Translations under genes and position numbers: made by a program
From: Lachnospiraceae bacterium
Lineage (GTDB): Bacteria > Bacillota > Clostridia > Lachnospirales > Lachnospiraceae
Assembly (NCBI GenBank): GCA_014804655.1
Contig: JAAUZK010000024.1
Coordinates: 146,365-204,450, forward strand
Direction of reading: 5' to 3'
DNA length: 58,086 nucleotides
In this document: in pieces, positions 32,865 to 43,049 of the stretch
Position numbering within the stretch: position 1 is the stretch's first letter
Layout of the letters: every line of letters starts with the position of its first letter
The notes under the pieces: generated by a model
Told to the model about the DNA's origin: nothing
The model's database searches: none
The model's input: only the letters and a program-made list of their open reading frames with translations

Positions 32865-34971
32865 GAGAGAGTTGAAGTCCTACTTCCACTCCTTTATCGG
32901 CTGGCTCTATCTGGCGGTCATGCTGTTTATGGTGGGAGTATATTTTATGGTACTTAATATGCTCTCGGGGTATCCCACGATCTCATATGTTTTACAAAGT
33001 GTTGTGTTTCTGCTGATCATTACAGTTCCGATTCTGACCATGCGTACGCTGGCGGAGGAGCGGAAGTACAAGACGGATCAGTTGATCCTGACGGCACCGG
33101 TCTCGGTGGGTAAGATCGTGATGGGTAAATTTCTGGCACTGGTGACTATGTATGCGGTCCCGGTATTTGTGATCGGTCTGGCACCGATCTTGTTGATGCG
33201 TGCGGGAGAATTTCAGACAGGCACATCCTACACATCGCTGCTTGGTTTTTTCCTGTATGGATGTTTAGGTCTTGCAATCGGCTTGTTTATGTCCTCGCTG
33301 ACCGAAAGCATTGTGATTGCGGCTGTGTTGTCTTTTGCGGCAATGTTTCTGGGATATATTATGTCGGGACTTTGCAACGTGATATCTGCGTCCGGTACAT
33401 CGAAAATAGCAGAGTATATTGCAAAGCTGTTACGGTGCTTTGATATGGTAGGACGGTTTGATGCACTGTGCAACGGTTATTTTCAGGTGGAATCCGTGGC
33501 ATATTTTGTGACTGCTACGGCATTTGTGCTGTTTTGCACAACCCAGTCTATTCAGAAACGCAGATATGCTGTGGTGGGCAGAGGAATCAAACTGGGGGCG
33601 TACAGTATCCTTAATATTCTGTTGACGGCACTCTTGACTATTGTGGTCAATATTGGACTGAATTATGTGCCCGATCAGTACACATCATTTGATGTGACGG
33701 CGAATAAGCTTTATACACTCACGGAAGATACCGAGCGGATCATCGGCGGTCTGTCGCAGGATGTCACGATCAATGTGCTGTCGGAGGAGGCTGCGAAAGA
33801 TGAGGACCTGGATAGGACACTGCAGCAATTTAAGGGACTTTCTAAGCATATTAAGGTAGAATATATCGATCCGATAGCGAATCCGAAGTTTTATTATAAA
33901 TATACGGATACGGAACCTTCTCGCAACAGTCTGATCGTGGTCGGACCGAGTGGGGATACGGTAGTAGATTACAATGATATCTATGTCTATGAACCGAACT
34001 ATACCACATACAGTTATGAGATTGCGGGCTATGACGGGGAGGGGCAGCTGCTCTCGGCGATCATGCGCGTGACGACGGACGATATTCCCAAATTCTATAT
34101 CGTAACGGGACATGATGAGCTTGTCTTTGATGAAAAATTCTTAAATGCCATGTCTAAGGAAAACGTAACTTATGAGAATCTGAGTCTTCACACGGTGGAT
34201 GAGATTCCTGAAGATGCCCGTGGTATAATTCTGAATGCGCCGGTTAATGATTATTCGGAAGATGATACAAATAAGGTGTTAACGTATCTGGAGCAGGGCG
34301 GCAACGCACTTATTATTCCTACGTGGACAGGTACGAGTATGGAACAATTTGAGAAGATCATGGGTTACTACGATGTATCTGTGGTGGATGGTGTGATCGC
34401 GGAGGGAGATCGCAGCTATTATTATCAGAATCCGTACAATCTTTTTCCCGAAATTGAGGAAGGGGATCTTACGGAAAAGGTGTCCGGCGGCACGGTGCTG
34501 GCACCTTTATCCAGAGGACTGACTTACCCGGAGGACGCTGATGATGTGTCTTATCAGCCGTTTCTGACAACGAGCGGGAGCGCTTTCAGCAAGACCGATA
34601 TGATGGAAGGCGATAATTATCGCAAAGGCGAAGAGGATATCGACGGGCCATTCGTGATCGGACTGAAAGTGAGAAAGGGTACTGAGGGCGGAGAGGAATC
34701 TCAGGCGGTCATTGTGGCGACGGAGCAGATGTTTACTGCCATGGCGGATGAGATCGTGCCGGGATATAATGTGAAACTGTTCGGTAGTGTGATTGCGAGT
34801 CTGGCGGACCACGAGGACTCTGTGGCCATTCCGGTGAAATATTATGCGATCGGTTATCTGGCATTCAATGCGCAGGTCGTTTATATCGTCGGATTTGTGT
34901 CCGTTATTCTGCTTCCGCTTCTGTGTCTTGTGAACGGACTGATCATCTGGCTGAGCCGCCGCAAAAAGTAG
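32848..34971 (+). CDS. Fused ABC-2 permease and GldG-like auxiliary protein
   Basis: 707 residues. The first 240 or so form a six-helix ABC-2 permease (GldF type, YKRELKSYFHSFIGWLYLAV). A linking membrane helix (about 250-272, YSILNILLTALLTIVVNIGL) leads to a large extracytoplasmic GldG-like domain (VTANKLYTLTEDTERIIGGL, FYIVTGHDE, NALIIPTWTG) and a final membrane helix (about 680-700). In many genomes these are two genes; here they are one. GGAAGGAGG precedes the ATG. It works with the ATPase encoded directly upstream. Cargo unknown. Confidence 0.88.
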   Translation: MIAIYKRELKSYFHSFIGWLYLAVMLFMVGVYFMVLNMLSGYPTISYVLQSVVFLLIITVPILTMRTLAEERKYKTDQLILTAPVSVGKIVMGKFLALVTMYAVPVFVIGLAPILLMRAGEFQTGTSYTSLLGFFLYGCLGLAIGLFMSSLTESIVIAAVLSFAAMFLGYIMSGLCNVISASGTSKIAEYIAKLLRCFDMVGRFDALCNGYFQVESVAYFVTATAFVLFCTTQSIQKRRYAVVGRGIKLGAYSILNILLTALLTIVVNIGLNYVPDQYTSFDVTANKLYTLTEDTERIIGGLSQDVTINVLSEEAAKDEDLDRTLQQFKGLSKHIKVEYIDPIANPKFYYKYTDTEPSRNSLIVVGPSGDTVVDYNDIYVYEPNYTTYSYEIAGYDGEGQLLSAIMRVTTDDIPKFYIVTGHDELVFDEKFLNAMSKENVTYENLSLHTVDEIPEDARGIILNAPVNDYSEDDTNKVLTYLEQGGNALIIPTWTGTSMEQFEKIMGYYDVSVVDGVIAEGDRSYYYQNPYNLFPEIEEGDLTEKVSGGTVLAPLSRGLTYPEDADDVSYQPFLTTSGSAFSKTDMMEGDNYRKGEEDIDGPFVIGLKVRKGTEGGEESQAVIVATEQMFTAMADEIVPGYNVKLFGSVIASLADHEDSVAIPVKYYAIGYLAFNAQVVYIVGFVSVILLPLLCLVNGLIIWLSRRKK

Positions 34972-34992
34972 ATTGGTAAATGTACTTGATTT

Positions 34993-35050
34993 CCCCGTAA
35001 GTTTATGCAAAAATAGACATGATAACTTACGGGGATTTTCCTTACATTCG
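34993..35050 (+). terminator. Intrinsic terminator after the ABC operon
   Basis: CCCCGTAAGTT (34993-35003) pairs perfectly with AACTTACGGGG (35034-35044), followed by ATTTT. Confidence 0.8.
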
Positions 35051-35117
35051 TGACAGCATACGTGATGGTATGCGAAAAGTTTGTGAAAGTATTAACATAT
35101 AAATGACGGAGGATTGT

Positions 35118-36596
35118 ATGAGAGGGATCGATACGCAGGTTCGCAAGAACAGACGACGTATTTTCAAAGAGGTAGCTAATCTGGCTTATCATTCAGATAA
35201 CTTGATCGATGATGTGGAAGCGCTTCCTTATCAGATCGTCGATTATGATGAATCGGAGTATGAGAGTATCTACAGGGAGCGTGCCATCGTGCGTGAACGG
35301 ATCAGGCTTGCAATGGGGTTATCTTTGCGGCCGGAGAACCGGTTGGTGCATCTGACGCAGGGATTAGAAGAGAGCAATATTTCCGAGAAGTATTATGAAC
35401 CGCCTCTTATGCAGGTAATTCCTTCGGCATGCAATGCCTGTCCGGAGAACTGTTATCAGGTGACGGACCGGTGTATGGGATGTGTGGCACATCCTTGTCG
35501 GGAAGTATGCCCACGCGGTGCAATATCCATGAAGAACGGCAAGTCTGTCATTGATCAGGAGAAATGCATTAAGTGCGGTAAGTGTAAGGCGGTCTGTCCT
35601 TATGATGCCATATCCCATCAGGTGAGGCCATGTGCGGGAGCTTGTGGTGTGGGAGCCATCAAGAATGACGAGAAGGGCAGGGCGGTCATCGATAATGATC
35701 TGTGTGTTTCCTGCGGTCAGTGTATGGTGAATTGTCCCTTCGGTGCAATTGCGGATAAGTCTCAGATATTTCAGCTGATTCGTGCCATGCAGTCGGGACA
35801 TAAGATCATTGCGCAGGTAGCGCCTGCTTTTGCGGGGCAGTTCGGACCAAATGTGACACCGGATATGTTGAAGACTGCTTTGAAGGAGTTAGGGTTCTAT
35901 GATGTCTATGAGACGGCGATTGGCGCCGATCGGGGAGCTATGGCAGAAGCGGAGCACTATGCCACGGAAGTGGCGACAGGTAGGCTGCCTTTCAGCCTGA
36001 CCTCCTGTTGCCCGTCATGGTCTGTGTTAGCGAAGCGGTTTTTCCCCGAGACTATAGATAAAATATCTAATGCGCTGACACCCATGGTGGCGACAGCCAG
36101 AATCATAAAAGAGGATCATCCCGATGCGAAGGTGGTCTTTATCGGGCCATGTGCATCTAAGAAACTGGAGGCTTCCAGAAGGACGATTCGTTCGGATGTG
36201 GATTTTGTCATCACATTTGAGGAACTGACAGGTATTTTCGAGGCGAGAGGAATCCTGCTCGACGAGATCAAGGCGATGGACGAGCTGAAAGGCGCTACCG
36301 GTGCGGGGCGCGGCTATGGTGTGGCAGGCGGTGTGGCAAGTGCCATCGAGGAATGTGTGCGGGAGTACTATCCCGATGTGGAAGTAAATATCGAACACGC
36401 GGAAAGTTTATCCGAGTGTAAAAAGATGCTGATGCTTGCCAAGGCAGGCAAGAAGAACGGATGTCTGATTGAGGGTATGGCATGTCCTGGCGGATGCGTG
36501 GCGGGTGCCGGGACGAATATTGCCATACCGGCTGCGGCGAAGGCTGTCGGCTCCTTTAAGGAAGCGGCGGACAGAAAGATTCCGGATATGAAGTGA
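35118..36596 (+). CDS. [FeFe] hydrogenase, probable group B
   Basis: 492 residues from the ATG at 35118 (GGAGG five bases away; an earlier ATG at 35103 lacks an SD). Cysteine-rich N-terminal segments ([20 protein letters not shown]) and two ferredoxin-type clusters ([24 protein letters not shown]) lead to the H-cluster domain. L1 is TSCCPSW, L2 GPCASKK and L3 [12 protein letters not shown] rather than MPC in L2 suggests group B rather than the classical group A enzymes. It would oxidise or evolve H2 with ferredoxin in fermentation. gltX follows after ten bases. Confidence 0.9.
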   Translation: MRGIDTQVRKNRRRIFKEVANLAYHSDNLIDDVEALPYQIVDYDESEYESIYRERAIVRERIRLAMGLSLRPENRLVHLTQGLEESNISEKYYEPPLMQVIPSACNACPENCYQVTDRCMGCVAHPCREVCPRGAISMKNGKSVIDQEKCIKCGKCKAVCPYDAISHQVRPCAGACGVGAIKNDEKGRAVIDNDLCVSCGQCMVNCPFGAIADKSQIFQLIRAMQSGHKIIAQVAPAFAGQFGPNVTPDMLKTALKELGFYDVYETAIGADRGAMAEAEHYATEVATGRLPFSLTSCCPSWSVLAKRFFPETIDKISNALTPMVATARIIKEDHPDAKVVFIGPCASKKLEASRRTIRSDVDFVITFEELTGIFEARGILLDEIKAMDELKGATGAGRGYGVAGGVASAIEECVREYYPDVEVNIEHAESLSECKKMLMLAKAGKKNGCLIEGMACPGGCVAGAGTNIAIPAAAKAVGSFKEAADRKIPDMK

Positions 36597-36606
36597 GGAG
36601 GAAATT

Positions 36607-38064
36607 ATGAGTCAGAAAATAAGAACAAGATATGCACCCAGTCCTACGGGACGTATGCATGTAGGAAATCTCAGAACAGCATTGTATGCCTACCTGATTG
36701 CGAAGCATGAGGGCGGTGACTTTATCCTGAGAATAGAGGATACTGATCAGGAGCGTTATGTGGAAGGGGCGGTGGATATTATCTACCGTACGCTTGAGAA
36801 AACCGGACTCATTCATGATGAAGGACCGGATAAAAACGGCGGCGTGGGACCTTATGTACAGAGTGAACGTCAGAAACAGGGGATCTATCTGCAATACGCT
36901 AAGGAGCTGGTGGACAAGGGAGAGGCATATTACTGTTTCTGTGATAAGGAGCGTCTTGCATCCCTGACGCGTACCATAGCGGGCAAGGAGATCAATGTTT
37001 ATGACAAGCATTGTCTGCATTTATCGAAGGAAGAGGTGGAGGCAAATCTTGCAGCCGGAAAACCTTACGTGATCAGACAGAATAATCCTACAGAGGGAAC
37101 TACCACATTCCATGATGACATCTACGGAGATATCAGCGTGGATAATGCGGAACTGGATGACATGATCCTGATCAAATCGGACGGCTATCCCACATACAAT
37201 TTTGCGAATGTGGTAGATGATCATCTGATGGGCATCACCCATGTGGTGCGCGGCAATGAATATCTCTCGTCATCCCCCAAATATAACCGTCTTTATGAGG
37301 CATTCGGCTGGGAAGTGCCGGAATATGTGCATTGTCCGTTGATCACAGACGAGAATCATCAGAAATTGGCCAAGAGATGCGGGCATTCTTCCTATGAGGA
37401 TCTGATTGAACAGGGATTTTTGTCGGAGGCGATCGTTAATTATGTGGCGCTGCTTGGCTGGAGTCCGGAGGATAACACGGAGATCTTTACGCTGGAAGAA
37501 CTGGTCGGTAAATTCGATTACCATCATTTATCCAAATCACCGGCAGTATTTGATTATACGAAATTAAAATGGATGAACGGCGAATATTTCAAAGCGATGG
37601 ATGCCGACCGGTTCTATGAGATGGCGGAACCATATTTGAAAGAAGCGCTTAGCGGTCATCTGGATCTTCATAAGATTGCTGCAATGGTTAAGACAAGAAT
37701 AGAGATTTTCCCGGATATCAAGGATATGGTTGATTTCTTTGAGAAATTACCGGAATATGACGTGGAGATGTATACCCACAAGAAGATGAAGACAAATGCA
37801 GAGTCCTCATTGGAAGTATTGCAGGAGGTTCTGCCGCTTCTGGAAACACAGACAGATTACAGCAATGATGCACTGTATCAGACTCTTGTTTCCTACGTGG
37901 AGCAGAAGGGCTGTAAAAACGGATACGTGATGTGGCCGATACGGACGGCAGTTTCCGGCAAGCAGATGACACCGGCAGGCGCTACCGAGATTATGGAGGT
38001 GCTTGGTAAGGAGGAATCTCTTGCAAGAATTCGCAAAGGAATCGAGAAATTACAAGGTGCCTGA
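36607..38064 (+). CDS. gltX: Glutamyl-tRNA synthetase
   Basis: 485 residues, class I synthetase charging tRNA(Glu). The HIGH-type site is [20 protein letters not shown] and the KMSKS-type loop reads [10 protein letters not shown], with Ala where KLSKR is usual. [21 protein letters not shown] and the C-terminal anticodon-binding helices are present. GAGGAGGAAATT precedes the ATG. The last 44 bases overlap the start of the downstream helicase gene. Confidence 0.96.
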   Translation: MSQKIRTRYAPSPTGRMHVGNLRTALYAYLIAKHEGGDFILRIEDTDQERYVEGAVDIIYRTLEKTGLIHDEGPDKNGGVGPYVQSERQKQGIYLQYAKELVDKGEAYYCFCDKERLASLTRTIAGKEINVYDKHCLHLSKEEVEANLAAGKPYVIRQNNPTEGTTTFHDDIYGDISVDNAELDDMILIKSDGYPTYNFANVVDDHLMGITHVVRGNEYLSSSPKYNRLYEAFGWEVPEYVHCPLITDENHQKLAKRCGHSSYEDLIEQGFLSEAIVNYVALLGWSPEDNTEIFTLEELVGKFDYHHLSKSPAVFDYTKLKWMNGEYFKAMDADRFYEMAEPYLKEALSGHLDLHKIAAMVKTRIEIFPDIKDMVDFFEKLPEYDVEMYTHKKMKTNAESSLEVLQEVLPLLETQTDYSNDALYQTLVSYVEQKGCKNGYVMWPIRTAVSGKQMTPAGATEIMEVLGKEESLARIRKGIEKLQGA

Positions 38065-39973
38065 ATTTACGGGAAATCCCAATCAGGAACAGGCTATAAT
38101 GCATACTGTCGGGGCAGCGCAGGTTTTTGCCGGTCCCGGCAGCGGCAAGACTTACGTCATCGTACACCGTATCAGACAGCTCATCACCGGACAGGGCATA
38201 GACCCGTCACATATTCTTGTCATCACTTTTACGAAAGCGGCGGCGCTGGAAATGCAGGAACGCTTCTTTCGTCTCACGGAACCGGAGAGACCACCGGTCA
38301 GGTTCGGCACCTTTCATGCCGTGTTCTATCATATTCTGAAACAATCTGCGCAGTATCGCGATTATGTCATCATTACGGAAACTGAGAGGAGGAAACTGAT
38401 CAGACAGATCATTCATATGTACAAGCGTTTTGCATGTCTGCAGGAAGAAGACATGGACAGTGTGATTGCTTCATTGAGCGCATATAAGACATCTTCCGTT
38501 ATAAAGCCGCTTCCGGTGCAGAAGATCGGAGAAGGAGACATACTGTTTCTGGCAGAAGAGTATGCTTCTTACTTGCGGGAATTTAAACAGATGGATTTTG
38601 ATGATATTCTGTGTCATTGTTATGATCTGCTGACAGCACAGCCGGATATCCTGGCCCGTTGGCAGAAGCAGTTTGCATACATCTTGATTGATGAGTTTCA
38701 GGATATATCGCCGAAGCAGTACGAGATCATCAGACTCTTGGCGGCACCGGAGGATAATCTGTTTATCGTGGGTGACGACGACCAGTCCATCTATGGATTT
38801 CGAGGAGCCAGTCCCGGCATTATGCGTGATTTTATGAGAGATTACCCGTCTGCCGACAGAATTTTTCTGGATATCAATTACCGTTGCAACAGTCAGATCG
38901 TGGAAGCTGCAGGCAAAGTGATCAGCGAAAATCATAACCGAGTCGAGAAGCAGGTTCGTGCCTCTCACAAAGAAGGATCAGGACTAAATCTGCAGCTCTT
39001 CCGATCGGCAGCGGAAGAGGAAGAGTGGTTGTCAGAAGAGCTGGAACGGAAAAAAGAACTGGAGTTCTTAGAAGCATGCGCGATGATATGCAGGACAAAC
39101 TATGACTGCGCCATGTGGGCGCAGACTCTTCGCAGGAAAGGGATACCGTTTACCATGAAAGAAGCGCCAAAGAGCCGTTTCCGACACTTTGTGATCCAGG
39201 ATATCATGGCATATATGGCGTTGGCGCAGGGAAGGGGAGAGCTTATGCGAAAACATTTCCTGCGGATCATGAATCGACCCGTCAGATATCTGAAAAGAGA
39301 AGCAGTATCGCAGGAGCAAATCAGCGAAGCAGAATTGGCAGCTTACTATCGGGATACACCTGTCTTGCAGGAAAGGATCAGGAAATTGTTCCGAGATCTG
39401 GAATCCCTGCGCACCAAGAGCCCTCATCTGCAGATTCACTATATTCGCAAGATTATCGGATATGATCGGTATCTTACAGAAAAGTATGGAATGGATAAAG
39501 CAGGGGAGCTGATTGGAATCGGGATAGAATTTCAGGAATTTGCAAGAGTATTTCAAACTTTTGCACAGATAGATGACTATATTAGTCAATATGAAGAAAC
39601 TTTACGGAATGTCAGGATGTGTGAAACAGAGGCTGCGGGAATCAGACTTATGACCATGCATGCATCCAAGGGATTGGAGTTCGACACAGTCTATATACCG
39701 GACTGTCAGGAGGGCACGATACCGTCTGCCAGATCACAGACTGACGAGGAAATCGAAGAGGAGCGGCGCATGTTCTACGTTGCGATGACCAGAGCCAGAC
39801 GGGAGCTATACCTTATGGCATACCAGGGAAAAAGCGGAAAGGATGTCCCCTCCCGCTTCATAAAATGCCTGTGTCAGTCATCTTCTTCTACCAATTCATC
39901 AAATTCCGCAGAATCCAGATATTCGTCGAACGCGTCCGTCACGGCTTCATATTCCTCATCGTCGTCGATATAG
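38021..39973 (+). CDS. UvrD/PcrA-like superfamily I DNA helicase
   Basis: 650 residues from a TTG start at 38021, set by a strong AAGGAGG six bases upstream inside gltX. Helicase motifs are in order: Walker [53 protein letters not shown] and [12 protein letters not shown]. It unwinds DNA 3' to 5' in repair or replication restart. It is shorter than PcrA (about 720) and lacks its C-terminal tail. Its last 33 residues, from about [10 protein letters not shown], are serine-rich and are encoded antisense to the acidic end of the convergent DUF1292 gene. Confidence 0.9.
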   Translation: MQEFAKESRNYKVPEFTGNPNQEQAIMHTVGAAQVFAGPGSGKTYVIVHRIRQLITGQGIDPSHILVITFTKAAALEMQERFFRLTEPERPPVRFGTFHAVFYHILKQSAQYRDYVIITETERRKLIRQIIHMYKRFACLQEEDMDSVIASLSAYKTSSVIKPLPVQKIGEGDILFLAEEYASYLREFKQMDFDDILCHCYDLLTAQPDILARWQKQFAYILIDEFQDISPKQYEIIRLLAAPEDNLFIVGDDDQSIYGFRGASPGIMRDFMRDYPSADRIFLDINYRCNSQIVEAAGKVISENHNRVEKQVRASHKEGSGLNLQLFRSAAEEEEWLSEELERKKELEFLEACAMICRTNYDCAMWAQTLRRKGIPFTMKEAPKSRFRHFVIQDIMAYMALAQGRGELMRKHFLRIMNRPVRYLKREAVSQEQISEAELAAYYRDTPVLQERIRKLFRDLESLRTKSPHLQIHYIRKIIGYDRYLTEKYGMDKAGELIGIGIEFQEFARVFQTFAQIDDYISQYEETLRNVRMCETEAAGIRLMTMHASKGLEFDTVYIPDCQEGTIPSARSQTDEEIEEERRMFYVAMTRARRELYLMAYQGKSGKDVPSRFIKCLCQSSSSTNSSNSAESRYSSNASVTASYSSSSSI

Positions 39974-40215
39974 CTAAGCTCCGGCTCCTCGTTCGGATCA
40001 TCCGGATTCTCGCGGTAACGGTAGAACCAGACTTCTCCGTCCGCATTATCTCCGTTTTCGTCAAGGGGAAGGAGTGCAATATAGTCCTGATCGCCAACTG
40101 ACAGGATCGTTACAATGGCACATGTGACGGAAGTACCGTCTTCTAAGTCCAGTTCGACCGTCATTTCTTCCGCATCGTAGCCGTTATTTGCATTTTGGTT
40201 GCCGGTTTTGTCCAT
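39874..40215 (-). CDS. DUF1292 family protein
   Basis: 113 residues, strongly acidic. The DUF1292 core is visible in MTVELDLEDGTSVTCAIVTI, YIALLPLDENGDNADGEVWF and [31 protein letters not shown] precedes the ATG. DUF1292 proteins in Firmicutes are often linked to RNA, cell wall or Holliday-junction gene sets, but function is unknown. Its last 33 codons overlap the 3' end of the convergent helicase gene (39874-39973). Confidence 0.85.
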   Translation of the reverse strand: MDKTGNQNANNGYDAEEMTVELDLEDGTSVTCAIVTILSVGDQDYIALLPLDENGDNADGEVWFYRYRENPDDPNEEPELSYIDDDEEYEAVTDAFDEYLDSAEFDELVEEDD

Positions 40216-40366
40216 AAGAGAACCTCCTTTTGCATTGGAATAGCTATATTTTACAAAAAATAAGCCGGATATTCAATGTTGAAATATTTTTTATTCAGAA
40301 AAATGGTTTTCTATGGTAGAATACTATTATAGGCTAATCATGAGACTTTATTTGTCGGAGGATATA

Positions 40367-42391
40367 ATGCGCAGAAAATTTGAAGTGATAAAGACACAAG
40401 CATATCCTTTAGGCGTGTATTTCGTGCCGGAAGGCATGCATATTGCCGCAGTGTGTGAACGAACAAGGGATGATGACGACACTCTGGAATTCGGAGTGAT
40501 CTTATATGATAAGAAACACAGAAGCGGAGTCAAGATTCCGTTTCCGAAGGAGAGCAAAACAGGCTGTGTATATGCCATGCTGCTCAAGGACTATCATGAC
40601 ACATCCTGCAGTTATCTGTTATACCGCGGTGACCGGATCTGGCAGGATCCGTATTGTAAAAGAATAGAAAATCCGCATCGCTACGGGGTGACCGGCAGGG
40701 GCATGGCAAGGTGTATGGTACAGACGGAAAGTTATGACTGGGAAGAGGACCGAACGCTGGGACTTCCGTATGAGGATATGATTCTCTACGCCCTGCATGT
40801 CCGCGGATTTACGAAACACAGTTCGTCCGGTGTGCAGTGCCGGGGAACCTACGCCGGAATTGCGGAGAAGATACCATATCTGAAAGAATTGGGAATCACG
40901 TCGCTCCTTTTGATGCCGTCCTATGAGTTTGAGGAGATCATGGAAAACAAGGTATCTCCTTCGGAAATGACGATGGAGCAGGCGGCGGCATCCTACAGAC
41001 AGATCCCGGAGCATGCGCCTGTAAAAAGCGACACAGAGGTCGAGAATGCAATTCCGGGCTCTAAGAATAATGCCCGCAGAGTCAATTACTGGGGATATCA
41101 GAAAGGATTATATTATATACCTAAGAGCGGATATGCTTACAGTAAAGATCCGGTCTCAGAATATAAGGATATGATTAAAGCGCTGCACCGAAGCGGAATA
41201 GAGGTTCTTATGCAGTTCTATTTCCCGCCGGAGATCAGTCCTATGGAAATGCTGGAGATCCTGAAGTATTGGATACTGGAATATCACATAGACGGATTTC
41301 ATGTGCTGGGGACGGAGCTTCCGATTGATTTGTTTGCGGGGGAGCCGCTTCTGGCGGAGACGAAACTTCTGACGATACAGCAGTATTGTCCGAAAAATAC
41401 GGACTATATTATGCATACGCGTCGGCTTGGCTGGCTGAGTGACGGGTTTCTCTACGATATGCGAAGAGTACTTAAAGGTGATGATAATTTAATCAATCAA
41501 TTGATCTTCCATATGCGCAATAACCGTACCGATACGGGGATCATTAATTATATTGCGAAGTGGGACGGCATGAGACTTAGAGATCTGGTGTCTTATGACC
41601 GCAAGCATAATGAGCAAAACGGTGAGAATAATCAGGACGGCACGGATTATAACTGCAGCTGGAATTGCGGCGCAGAAGGTAAAACACGACGGAAATATAT
41701 TGCGGATCTGCGTATGAGACAGATGAAAAATGCATTGTCTCTTGTATTTTTGTCACAGGGAACGCCGCTTCTATACAGCGGGGATGAATTCGGTAATACG
41801 CAGGATGGAAATAATAATCCCTACTGTCAGGACAATGCCGTGGCATGGATCAAGTGGAACCAGATGGAGAGCGGCAGAGAGCTTCTGGATTACACAAAGG
41901 CGCTGATTTCGCTGCGTAAGGCACATCCGATCCTGCATAGCAGGGAGCCGTTAAAGGGAATGGATTATCTTTCCTGCGGCTATCCGGATATCTCCTTTCA
42001 CGGAAGAGAGGCATGGAGGCCGGATACAAGCCCTGTCAGCAGAAGTATCGGTATTATGTACTGCGGATGGTACGGAGAGATTGGCGGAGCAAAGGATGAT
42101 ACGCTTTTCTACATCGGCGTAAATTTCCACTGGAAGGGGAACTATCTCGGACTGCCACAGCTACCGAAGGGAAAAGAATGGACATTGTTCGCAACCACTG
42201 ATCCGCAGGAATATCCCGACAGTTCTGTCGAAGAGGCCATAGGACAAAGTGACGATGAAGCAGTGGAACCCATGCAGGAAATCTATGTTTCGCCACGGTC
42301 GGTGGCAATCTATACGGTGAAAGACCGCCCGATAGCAGCAGATAAGAGAAAAAGCGTAAGAACCGTGAAAGAAAAACGGAAATCAGAGTAA
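40367..42391 (+). CDS. GH13 debranching-enzyme homologue lacking catalytic residues (predicted pseudoenzyme)
   Basis: 674 residues from the ATG at 40367 (GGAGG five bases away). A CBM48-like N-terminal domain (about 10-125) precedes a GlgX/isoamylase-type barrel. Structural segments are well kept, such as KALHRSGIEV, VSYDRKHNEQNGENNQDGTD, SWNCGAEG, LSQGTPLLYSGDEFGNTQ and PYCQDNAVAW. Catalytic regions are not: region I DVVYNH is replaced by QFYFPP (283-288), the nucleophile position after DGF is Leu314 (DGFHVLG), the acid/base position is Ile337 (KLLTIQ) and the region IV histidine is Trp399 (KWDG, Asp400 retained). A role in glycogen binding or regulation is inferred; hydrolysis is unlikely. 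Confidence 0.85.
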   Translation: MRRKFEVIKTQAYPLGVYFVPEGMHIAAVCERTRDDDDTLEFGVILYDKKHRSGVKIPFPKESKTGCVYAMLLKDYHDTSCSYLLYRGDRIWQDPYCKRIENPHRYGVTGRGMARCMVQTESYDWEEDRTLGLPYEDMILYALHVRGFTKHSSSGVQCRGTYAGIAEKIPYLKELGITSLLLMPSYEFEEIMENKVSPSEMTMEQAAASYRQIPEHAPVKSDTEVENAIPGSKNNARRVNYWGYQKGLYYIPKSGYAYSKDPVSEYKDMIKALHRSGIEVLMQFYFPPEISPMEMLEILKYWILEYHIDGFHVLGTELPIDLFAGEPLLAETKLLTIQQYCPKNTDYIMHTRRLGWLSDGFLYDMRRVLKGDDNLINQLIFHMRNNRTDTGIINYIAKWDGMRLRDLVSYDRKHNEQNGENNQDGTDYNCSWNCGAEGKTRRKYIADLRMRQMKNALSLVFLSQGTPLLYSGDEFGNTQDGNNNPYCQDNAVAWIKWNQMESGRELLDYTKALISLRKAHPILHSREPLKGMDYLSCGYPDISFHGREAWRPDTSPVSRSIGIMYCGWYGEIGGAKDDTLFYIGVNFHWKGNYLGLPQLPKGKEWTLFATTDPQEYPDSSVEEAIGQSDDEAVEPMQEIYVSPRSVAIYTVKDRPIAADKRKSVRTVKEKRKSE

Positions 42392-42443
42392 GAACCGCGA
42401 AAATGACGGGGTGACTATATTAGTCAAAAGAAGGATGAAAATT

Positions 42444-42989
42444 ATGAATAAGGTATGGGAACATTTTAAGACAGTTACATATCATAAAAGACTGGTGATG
42501 GAAGGATGTTTTAAAGTGGGATTATACAAGCAGGGGATTCTGCATGATCTGTCCAAGTACAGTCCGGCGGAATTTCTGGTGGGCGCTAAATATTTTCAGG
42601 GCAACAGGAGTCCTAATAATGCGGAACGGGAAGATATCGGCTATTCCTCTGCGTGGCTGCACCATAAGGGAAGAAATAAGCACCATTACGAATACTGGAT
42701 CGATTACAGTACCAGAGATATTGAAGGCGGTATGACACCGGTGCCTATGCCACAGCGCTATGTAGTGGAGATGTTCATGGATCGGGTTGCCGCCTGCAAG
42801 GTTTATCACAAGGACGACTATACGACTAAAGATCCGCTCTTGTATTATCAGTCATCCAAAACCCCGCCGCCGCTGCACCCTAAGACGAAGCGCCAATTAG
42901 AGTTCCTGCTGCATATGCTGGCGGATTATGGTGAGGAGAAAACATACAGATATATCAGGAAGAGAATTTTACGAAAACATAGAAGATGA
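42444..42989 (+). CDS. DUF5662 family protein
   Basis: 181 residues from the ATG at 42444, nine bases after AGAAGG; an ATG at 42435 abuts the SD. Histidine/aspartate-rich motifs (YHKRLVMEGCFKVGLY, LHDLSKYSPAEF, WLHHKGRNKHHYEYW, MFMDRVAAC) resemble an HD-like metal-binding helical fold, as in DUF5662. Biochemical function is unknown. It follows the pseudo-debranching gene by 52 bases. Confidence 0.75.
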   Translation: MNKVWEHFKTVTYHKRLVMEGCFKVGLYKQGILHDLSKYSPAEFLVGAKYFQGNRSPNNAEREDIGYSSAWLHHKGRNKHHYEYWIDYSTRDIEGGMTPVPMPQRYVVEMFMDRVAACKVYHKDDYTTKDPLLYYQSSKTPPPLHPKTKRQLEFLLHMLADYGEEKTYRYIRKRILRKHRR

Positions 42990-42992
42990 GTG

Positions 42993-43020
42993 ACCCGATT
43001 ACTCCTTTTTGCATAGGATA
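42993..43020 (+). promoter_or_regulatory. Sigma-K-like promoter of the Cys/Arg/Glu-rich gene
   Basis: AC (42993-42994), a 17-base spacer and CATAGGATA (43012-43020) match the sigma-K pattern AC-N17-CATANNNTA. Initiation near 43027 would exclude the 5' arm of the hairpin at 43002. Matches to such a short pattern can be accidental; position and context raise its weight. Confidence 0.55.
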
Positions 43021-43038
43021 TGGTATGAGAAAAAGGAG
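43002..43038 (+). promoter_or_regulatory. Shine-Dalgarno-masking hairpin
   Basis: CTCCTTTTT (43002-43010) pairs perfectly with AAAAAGGAG (43030-43038) over a 19-base loop. The right arm is the AAAGGAG ribosome site for the ATG at 43050. No T-run follows, so this is a translation-masking rather than a terminating hairpin. Confidence 0.6.
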
Positions 43039-43049
43039 ATGAGAAGAGT

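Noticed and set aside
37361..37380. KLAKR instead of KLSKR in gltX as a sign of inactivation
   Set aside because: All other motifs and the length are normal. Single changes in this loop occur among active synthetases, and the gene is likely essential.
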